NCBI GenBank assembly: GCA_910592205.1
Contig: CAJVPJ010001015.1
Location: 1-13,286 of the forward strand
Source: Paraglomus occultum
Taxonomy: Eukaryota; Glomeromycota; Glomeromycetes; Paraglomerales; Paraglomeraceae
Direction of reading: 5' to 3'
Length of the DNA: 13,286 nucleotides
Shown: positions 1 through 7,800 of the stretch, piece after piece
Numbering within the stretch: the first letter of the stretch is position 1
Layout of the letters: each line of letters opens with the position of its first letter
Notes under the pieces: model-generated
Databases searched by the model: none
What the model saw: only the letters and a program-made list of their open reading frames with translations
What the model was told of the DNA's origin: nothing
Translations under genes and position numbers: made by a program

Positions 1-173
1 CTATCCATTGTTGATTGTTTCTTCTTTGACACATAATAAGCCCACAATTGACTCTGCACTTTACGCAATCCTAATATGATTTTAACACCGTACGCCAGGA
101 CTGGATACCCGACTGGCGACTTTCGCAAGCTGCGGTCACGAAGCGCTTTCAATCTCCGATTTATACCTAGCAT
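1..173 (-). CDS. Possible 5' end of an unknown gene, cut by the window edge
   Basis: From an ATG at 173-171 (A at -3) the minus strand stays open for 57 codons plus two bases to the window edge. The predicted stretch is basic and contains the segment LRKSPVGYPVLAYG. I recognise no family. In favour of it being real: it is open throughout, starts well, and would be divergent from the nuclease-like gene at 502, leaving about 330 bp as a shared upstream region. Against it: it is short, and a different minus-strand frame is also open over 136-339. A degenerate inverted copy of part of it lies at 944-1009. It could be a real first exon or simply part of a dispersed repeat. Confidence 0.25.
   Translation of the reverse strand, partial: MLGINRRLKALRDRSLRKSPVGYPVLAYGVKIILGLRKVQSQLWAYYVSKKKQSTMD
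86..153 (-). repeat. Dispersed repeat, copy A (inverted relative to copy B)
   Basis: Read on the minus strand, this segment matches 944-1009 on the plus strand. The best part is about 44 bp (from CAGCTTGCGAAAGTCGCCAG onward) with four mismatches; the outer part has a 2-nt length difference. Similarity continues weakly into 154-169 (a GGTATAAATCGGAG-like block, matched near 827-840). I see no terminal repeats or target duplication that would define an element class. Confidence 0.75.
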
Positions 174-501
174 CGTACGCAAACTTCTGACCTACGGAAC
201 TTAATCCCTTGGGTGGTCGGACGAACCATTCACCACGGAATACAGCAACTTCATAACTTGGGGTGTTAACGCTAATATAGTGGAGAGATATTGAGATGAG
301 ATGGATCAACAACCAAAAATCGTGGTAACAAGCGAACATCCAATTATTATTATTTCTTGTGTAATTTCCTGGTTTTTCGTCTAGGTTTCTTTCAGTCCAT
401 CTTCACGCCTTTGTTTTTTGGCGCGTAATACGTACGACAGAGAGTTGAACAGTTTTCCACACAATTTTTCCATCCACACCATGCATTAGTTGCATACGTT
501 A
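174..501. other. Intergenic, possible divergent promoter region
   Basis: This lies between the possible left-edge gene (minus) and the nuclease-like gene (plus). A minus-strand open frame covers 136-339 but has no recognisable content. I found no RNA gene or clear core promoter motif. Confidence 0.3.
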
Positions 502-1331
502 ATGGAAGATTATGTTTCATACAACGTAATTCTAATTGTAATTTACAATGAGTTTTTCTCTCTTGAAGGTAATTATTTTTGACTATATTTCATATTAATA
601 TTACTAATATTTATATCATTTGGTTATATCATCTTTTGATAAAGATTCTTGTATTTTGTTTTGTAGGATGTCTAACCCCTACTGAGAAAGGTACACGATA
701 CGAACGAAAAATTGTGAATAACCTTTTGAGCAAAGGGATTTGGGCTCATAGGATAAGGTGAGAATATAATTTTTTTTCTTATCGAGTATTTGTTGAGTTG
801 TTATGTATCTGAAGTTACGCTGCCACTAGGTGTAAATCAGAGTTTTCGAAAGCATAGAGGGTGTAAATAAATTGAAACTCTGTTACCGAAAGCCGTCCGG
901 CGTTAGGCCGGGTTGTGGTGAATAGGATACATTGACTATTTGAATTGAAAGCACCGTGGCCACAGCTTGCGAAAGTCGCCAGTCAGGTACCCAGTCCTGG
1001 CGTTCAGTGGACGGCCTGCTGTGAACGTTCTTCATTTGGTTTTGATTATGATGATGCATTTACTCATTAATCTCTATATAATTACAGCTCAGATCCAAAA
1101 GATAAAGGAGATGGGGGTATGGATATCATTGCAGTGTATAATGATATCCAATTTTTTATACAATGTAAATGTTGGGAAAAGGGTCTTCACGCTTTGGAAC
1201 GAGTTCTTTCCAGATTTCCTAACGTTGTTGGGATTTTGGCGGCTCCCAAGCTTTGTGAGGGGGTTGAAAATGAAATTAAATCATCGAAATTTGAATTTGC
1301 CGTAAAATTATTAAAGACGAATAAACAGTGA
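502..1331 (+). CDS. Mrr-like PD-(D/E)XK nuclease-fold protein
   Basis: The model has three exons (502-568, 667-757, 1088-1331) encoding 133 aa, with introns at 569-666 (98 nt) and 758-1087 (330 nt). All junctions are GT-AG and the phases close. Visible motifs fit the Mrr_cat type of restriction-endonuclease fold: GTRYERKIV in the first helix (its Glu would be the motif-I acid), then GDGGMDI carrying the metal-binding Asp, a beta strand, and QCKCW, the Q-x-K form of the catalytic pair. The C-terminal helices follow. In fungi this fold occurs in Rrg7, a mitochondrial protein needed for respiratory growth, and in many Mrr-like proteins of Glomeromycotina. The protein is shorter than yeast Rrg7 (about 240 aa). 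Exon 1 is the weakest part; it was chosen because ATG 502 gives the required phase-1 junction. Whether it cuts DNA cannot be told from the sequence. Confidence 0.65.
944..1009 (+). repeat. Dispersed repeat, copy B, inside intron 2 of the nuclease-like gene
   Basis: This is the inverted partner of 86-153. Compared with copy A it carries about 100 extra bases (roughly 844-943) between its two conserved blocks, including a GC-rich hairpin-like stretch (CCGGC GTTAG GCCGG, near 898-914). Its presence explains why this 330-nt intron is several times longer than most others in the window. Confidence 0.7.
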
Positions 1332-1892
1332 TCCTTCATGTGCTATTCATCGCTGGTGCAATCCAGTGCATGACATATATATTTGTAATACAATCTTACA
1401 GCTAACACTTTCTAGAACACGGGACTAGCGCTTTATATCGACGAGTTATCTTTAGTTATGTCATAAATATGTAATATACGACAGAAAAGGAAACAGTTTA
1501 TTTTTTACAAGTTACTCCATTATGTAATAAAGTGTTACCAGTGTAGTCACATGGCTACTTGGAGATAGTCTCTGTCACATGATTCAAATAATCAACTCGG
1601 AAGGATTCCACAGATAGCATCATGACAAGACCATTGATCAATGTTTGAAATTCGTTGCATTGCCTGCCATAGACAGAAGTACATAGCGATAGCAGAATGT
1701 CAGTAAACAATTTCGTTCATAATATTCACGTTTTGTCTGTACCGGTTAATGCATTTGACACATCGTATAAATCAGAAAAGCAGTTAATATTCTGTGTTAT
1801 ATAAATTAGTAATAATGATAAATATGCGATGGCTGCTTGAAGCCCATCAATAGGAATCCGATAAGTTGTTATAAGCTATCAAGCATTCCTGT
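1332..1892. other. Intergenic between convergent genes
   Basis: This holds the 3' flanks of the nuclease-like gene (plus) and NAMPT (minus). An AATAAA at 1526-1531 is a possible polyadenylation signal for the plus-strand gene. No open frame, RNA gene or repeat stood out. Confidence 0.4.
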
Positions 1893-4311
1893 CTAATTTC
1901 CCAACTGCAACTCGTCAGCGCTTTTTTTGCTTTCAACCATTTTTCTAATCTTTTCTTTCAAGGCTGGACTAATATTATCATAGTGTTTAGGCGTCCTACT
2001 CCACTGATCTGCCACGCGTTTCCGTACATCATCAAATGTTTCCCACGGACACAACTTGCCGTAGTTATAGACAAGTTTCAGGAGGTTACTTTCACTTGGG
2101 ATTGATGGTGTATCTTTCGGGTAAACAATGGGGACCTATTAAAATCGAGTCAATTTGCGTATACAATTCATTTAGTGCTCAGTAACTTGAAAAAAGTATT
2201 AACGAGTTAATAAATATTTACCCAATCGGCATTCCTAGCGACCATGAGTTCGCCAGGCAAGCTGAACTTACTCCCATCAGTTTTTGGAGTTTTCATCACA
2301 TCGCTGTTGTGTTACGTGATAAATTTTAATATTTCTGCGTATATTACGAATCCAATAGCAGTACTTACCGTGCTGTGCCGTCCTTGTACGTAATGTGTGA
2401 GAGTTTTGTTGCAAAACTCATTGTGTCTCTGTTCAATTTCTGAAATCAATTATATAAGGTAGTACTCAGTAAATTGAACTTATAGTAACATTAACCTCAT
2501 GTCATACCTGAAGTAAACCGCCTCCCATTCCGTACGAAACATTCTGAAGAGAATATCCAGCGTCTTTTACAGTGCTAATGATTCTTTTCAAGGTAGTTGT
2601 CGTAACGCCGTCGCCTTGAATCACACCGCATCCTCGAATGACCTTATATCCTTTCTTATTGACATAACTACCGAACACTTCATCAGCTTTTCTGGAAGTC
2701 ATAATACCCATACATAGTTTTAATATTAGCTTAGCGTCAGAGTGAGTATGGTGTAATGCTTAATATATTATTACAATACTACCTCAATGCCATTAAAACG
2801 ACCTCAGCTTGATCTCCGCTATCAGGTCTTAACACCATGAAGCCACCTTTTCCAACTTTAGCTGATGCAACAGATGGCAAAACCTTCTCTAATGCATTTG
2901 CGTAGTCATAGGAGTCCATAACGCAGGCAAATACTCCCGAGCCAAACTTTTCTATCATCTGCATAATTGCCGCCTAATACCAGAAGACATTGTCAGCCAA
3001 TATAAACGAACACCGATGTGAGACGGACAATTTATATGTACCCGTTCAGTCTTGTGCGCAGTCATAATAGAATGTTCTGTTGCGGGAATTGATGAAGCAA
3101 CGGGTTTGCCATTGTTAAGATTGAACTGTACATAGTATGCTGCACTCATTGTGTCGGTACCCGTAAAATTTAACTTTTAGTAAATAGAACAAATTTAGTT
3201 TGTAAAAAATATTAAGTATCAATTATGTAGTCTAAACTTAGCTTACAAGATGAGCGGAACCTCCAATAATCGACTGCTCTAGACAGGTACATCCACGAAA
3301 ACCAAAATCATGTAATCGACTGTTTAAATAAATGTACGAATTCTTAAGTAACGAAAACATTTATATTGAGAATCGTATTAATTGATTATATGTATTATAC
3401 TATGATTTTTTACAATAAACGTTTACCTCTCTAGAGATGCATATCCATCCTCATCAACTGTCTCGTCATACGCCTGCTGAATCAGATCCTTTGCTCTGCG
3501 CGAAAGCGTTGCGACTGTCGTGGGATACTAACGGAAACAAACAGGTATATTTTAAACAAAGTCTTTATAGCTTTTCTTTTCTTTCTTTTGTTCTTGTTGT
3601 TCACATACCCAAACCATCGTCAACAGTGTTTCAAGAAATGTAACCAAAGGAGCATATTCTTTTTCAGCAGTAATCTGGTATACTGGTGTGTGAGCATGGC
3701 AGACAGTACCCTCGGGCAGAGCTTCTATTTTCACCGGAAAGTATCCTTCGTTCTCGTTTATAAACTAGATACCCGAAAATAAAGTTAATGATAAGAATGA
3801 GATAAAACAAGCAAAATTCAGTTTGAAACGGTTGTCAACCTTTAGGAAAAGTTCCCTTGGGTACGGAAACGGAGTGTTGTTAGCGTTATGCGTTGCGTAA
3901 AACTGTTCTGCATAGTCAACATCTTCTATCGTCCATTTTTTTGCAATGTAGTTTTCAATTCTGAATTTAAAAATGATTATATATGAATATTTCGCGCGCC
4001 AATTCTTATATACATAAAGTCGTATTGTGCCAGAGTAGCTGATACGTACACGAATCTAATTCCGTAAAATACAAGCCGTGTGTCGTCTCGGTCTCGTTCA
4101 TATCCGGCACGAAACTCTCCATAAGCAACTGTCTATCATGGTTTGTTGACCAATACAAGAGAATTCCAATAAGGTAAACTAATAATGCGCTATCTTGTGT
4201 TCCGAGAAAAACATAGCACAGTACCTTCACAGTCTGCGGGTATAAAAAAGCGTGGCTGGCTTTATATGAATCAGTCAATACTCCCAACGGAATTCCAAAT
4301 GGTCCAGACAT
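1893..4311 (-). CDS. NAMPT: Nicotinamide phosphoribosyltransferase
   Basis: This enzyme makes nicotinamide mononucleotide from nicotinamide and PRPP, the rate-limiting step of the direct NAD+ salvage route. The model has 12 exons: 4225-4311, 4050-4132, 3840-3960, 3609-3764, 3427-3527, 3247-3319, 3042-3173, 2783-2973, 2508-2691, 2369-2439, 2222-2303 and 1893-2135. All introns are GT-AG and the total is 1524 nt, giving 507 aa (human 491). Family landmarks appear in order: LTDSYKASH (about 12-20), EFRAGYERD and VFYGIRF, LPEGT, HDFGFRG (about 186-192), GTDT with Asp near 214, PATEHS with the catalytic His near 241, DSYDY, RPDSG near 300-304, VIQGDGV near 338-344 and GGGLLQ near 371-376. Together these cover the nicotinamide, phosphoribosyl and pyrophosphate sites, so the protein is probably active. 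The ATG at 4311 starts directly before the conserved N-terminus. The last 80 residues (exon 12) are the least conserved part. Confidence 0.95.
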
Positions 4312-4853
4312 GGTTGTTGCGGAAGAATACGTAAATAAGCGATTTTATTTAAATAAATAAGAGAGTGATTCAAGTCGCGCTAGTGTGTTTGCATGTGACT
4401 AATTGTTTGTGATACGGGACTAATGCTCCGAGATTCCGTTAGTAGTTTCTCGTGCTATTGGACAGATTTGAAATTGCAAGCAACACTATTGTAACGGGTG
4501 AATCGAGTATGTAACAGAGCATGTTGTTATGCATGTCAATCGTACTAATGATCGAAAGAAACCCTTTCTGACATATTAGAGCCAAACATTTAATCAAAAA
4601 CACCATGTGCGGTAAACCTATTGCTATATCAGAAGAGGCAAATATAATCTCACATGATTCAATAATAAGTAGCATTTAATGGTATGCTTTTGCCATTATA
4701 AGGTCCTCAATAATTACATTATAACGAATACATCCATTATATTACATCTAAAATTATCACCGATATTGTGTAAAACGAGAATCTTGGGGCGCGTTCGCTG
4801 TATTATCGCTGTATTGGAAGAAAGAATGAATAAACATATGACAAATCCAACAG
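4312..4853. other. Intergenic: NAMPT upstream region and Nup214 3' flank
   Basis: 542 bp, AT-rich, separate two genes transcribed in the same direction. A 78-codon minus-strand open frame (4439-4675) has no recognisable content and is not annotated. No RNA gene or motif was identified. Confidence 0.4.
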
Positions 4854-7800
4854 TTAATAATAGTATTTTTCATTGACAAACCTTGGTGTCGAGGGCGCAC
4901 CGAAGCCTCCAAGTTTACTATTACTAAACGTTGAGGGAAAAAACGTTAACTCATCATGGTCAAGTATGAAAAGACAATATCATGTCATACCTTGTATATC
5001 TAGCAAATCCACCAGTTGCTGGTGCTTTCAAAGATTGAGCAGCAAGGGTAGGATTCTGGCCAAATCCATGTTGTCCAAATACGGGTTGACCAAATCCATG
5101 TTGTCCAAATGCTGGCTGTCCAAAGGTAGGCTGACCAAATGCTGATTGTCCAAAGGTAGGCTGACTAAATGCTGATTGTCCAAAGGTAGGCTGACTGAAC
5201 GCTGACTGTCCAAAGGTTGGTTGACCAACTGCAGACTGTCCAAAAGCTGGTTGAGTAGTTGTAGATTGCCCAAAAGTTGGTTGAGTAATTGTCGACTGTC
5301 CAAAGGTAGGTGGAGCAGTTGTAGACTGTCCAAAGGTGGGTTGACTGACTGTAGACTGTCCAAATGTTGGTTGACTAATTGCAGACTGTCCGAAAGTAGA
5401 TTGCCCAAAGCTGGATTGCCCAAAGGTTGGCTGGCTCATTGTAGATTGTCCAAATGTTGGTTGACTAATTGCAGACTGTCCGAAAGTAGATTGCCCAAAG
5501 CTGGATTGCCCAAAGCTGGATTGTCCAAAGCTGGATTGCCCAAATGTAAGCTGACTAATTGTAGATTGCGCTAAATCTTGAAGTTCTTGCTGTTGCTGTT
5601 CTTCCTTGTCTTTCTCCTTTCCATCCTCCTCCTTCCTCTCTTCTGTCTCTCTACCTTTTTCATCTGTTATATAATCCACTTTTTCTTCCAGTTCAATGCC
5701 ACTTAATCCTATTTCCAGTCCTATTTCACTATTTGATTTCCCTTTTTCTTCATCTAACCTTATTCTTTCTTCCACTTCCACCTCTTCTGACTCTGAACGT
5801 TCTTGCTGTTGCCGTTCTTCCTTGTCTTTCTCCTCCCCATCCTCCTCCCTCGCTTCTGTCTCTCTACCTTTTTCATCTATTACATATTCTACTTTCTCTT
5901 CCAGTTCAATGCTTCCCACTCCTATTTTCACTCTCATTTCAGTATTTGATTTCCCCCCTTCTTCATCAAATCCTATTCCTTCCACTGCTTCCTCCACCAC
6001 TTCCTCCACCGCTTCTTCCTCCACCAGTCCCACCGCTTCCCCCACTGCTTCCTCCACCACTTCCTTCACCACTTCCTTCACCACTTCCTCTACCGCTTCC
6101 CCCACTGCTTCCTCCACCACTTCCTTCACCACTTCCTCCACCGCTTCTTCCTCCCCCAGTCCCACCGCTTCCCCCACTGCTTCCTCCACCACTTCCTTCA
6201 CCACTTCCTTCACCACTTCCTCCTCCACTTCCTCCACCACTTCTTCCTCCACTTCCTCCACCACTTCTTCCTCCACCAGGCCCACCACTTTTTCCTCCAC
6301 CACTTTTACCACTTCTTCCTCTACCCTTTCCACCGCTTCCACCCTTTCCTTAACCACTTCCGACACTTCTTCCTCCAACACTTTTACCACATCTTCCTCC
6401 ACCCCTTCCGACACTTCTTCCTCTGTCAGTTCTTCCTCTTCCTCTTCTTCGTCTTCGTAATAGAACTCTTCACTGTCTTCTGCTTCCTCTTCATTCAATA
6501 TTTGCGCATCTTTCTTAATAAATTCCTCCATCTTTTTATTCCAGCTTAATCCCACGTTCCGTCGCTGATCATATCGAGTTCTAGGCCTAGCAGATGACGT
6601 TCTCTGTTGTTGCGTTAGAGTTCTTTTAGGAGGCGTGCGGATTGGTGAAATATGTACTCCACTTGAGGTTCGTGTCTCGAAAATTTCACGGTTAATTTTC
6701 GTCAGCACCGGCTGAATTCTTTGTGTTTCAAATACATTACGTAACTTATCAGATTTGTATTCGCGCGTTACAAATGCTGCCACTGATGCCGCCGCTGAAT
6801 TAGGAAAATAAATGTTATCGGGTGTCGACATTTCCCGTTTCTTGCCTCGCAATTTATGGTGGGTCACGCTTGAAGAGGTTGGTTTGGCAGAATTAGACGA
6901 GATTGCAAGCTGTTCCATCTCCTCTATTAAACGATCGATTGCACAAGAGTTTACTGATATAGTCTTGCTAATATTACGAATTGAACGGTCGACAAATTCC
7001 AGTGGCTGAGGCCTATGTGGAAGCCATTAGTTGATTAAACGATTCTAAGGACAATAAGTATTGTTATTTAATTAAACCTTACGTTAATATCTTTTTACCC
7101 TTGCGCTCCGAAATTTGCTTTTTCAAAGCCGATAATTGAGTTTCCAGCAATTGAATATTTTCGCCCAATACCTACAAGTTACAACAGTTAAATGAATGAT
7201 TTCAAAAAAGGCAATATTCAATATAATACGCTATCTCTACTTACTCTTACACTTTTTTCTAACTGGCCTTTGACGCGTGCTTGGATTATACCGAGTCTTC
7301 CAGTAGCGGGTCTTTCCATAGCTTCTCGAAAAAGTTCAATCATTTCTGACGTGGTCCTGCCTTTGTAAAAATAATTGTTGAGAAATATTGCTAGACAAAT
7401 GGATGATTGTAAAATCATCATACCTTTGTAAACAGACGTGCGTATTTTGGCCACTTCTTGCTTCAAATGTTTAGAGTTTGCATCCAATATCTCTAATTGA
7501 TGTTTAAATTTATCCTGTAATTTCTCAATCTTGCGCAAATCGTAACAATTTAAATCTTCTGCGCTAGCATATTCAGGTCGAGAGAAACGATCAGCAGCAG
7601 CCCTCTTCCTGTCTTTAAAATGCCTCTGAGTAATTTCTTGTTTCTTAAGGATCTGCTCGGGAATAGTTTGATTACAGTTATAAATAAATAAGCCATTTAT
7701 CACGAATCAGTATAGTTAATAAATTATACTCACTACGTCTATCGAGTGGGCCAGTCCCATGGCGGGTTCATAATATGGCGAACTCTTCTTCTGTTCAACA

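Noticed and set aside
967-1305. 112-codon plus-strand open frame starting MRKSPVRYPV
   Set aside because: It begins in the repeat copy inside intron 2 and then runs out of frame through exon 3 of the nuclease-like gene.
4439-4675. 78-codon minus-strand open frame upstream of NAMPT
   Set aside because: Hydrophobic, low-information sequence in AT-rich intergenic DNA, with no family resemblance.
5221-5574. Plus-strand Cys/Ser/Leu repeat frame (NCRLSKCWL type)
   Set aside because: It is the reverse complement of the FGQ repeats, so repeat regularity keeps it open; no sign of its own start or splice context.
5696-6460. A 254-codon plus-strand open frame rich in Ser, Thr and Pro, and a 206-codon Leu/Pro frame in another phase
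   Set aside because: Both lie opposite the Glu/Val repeats of Nup214; their length follows from purine/pyrimidine bias and they carry no domain.
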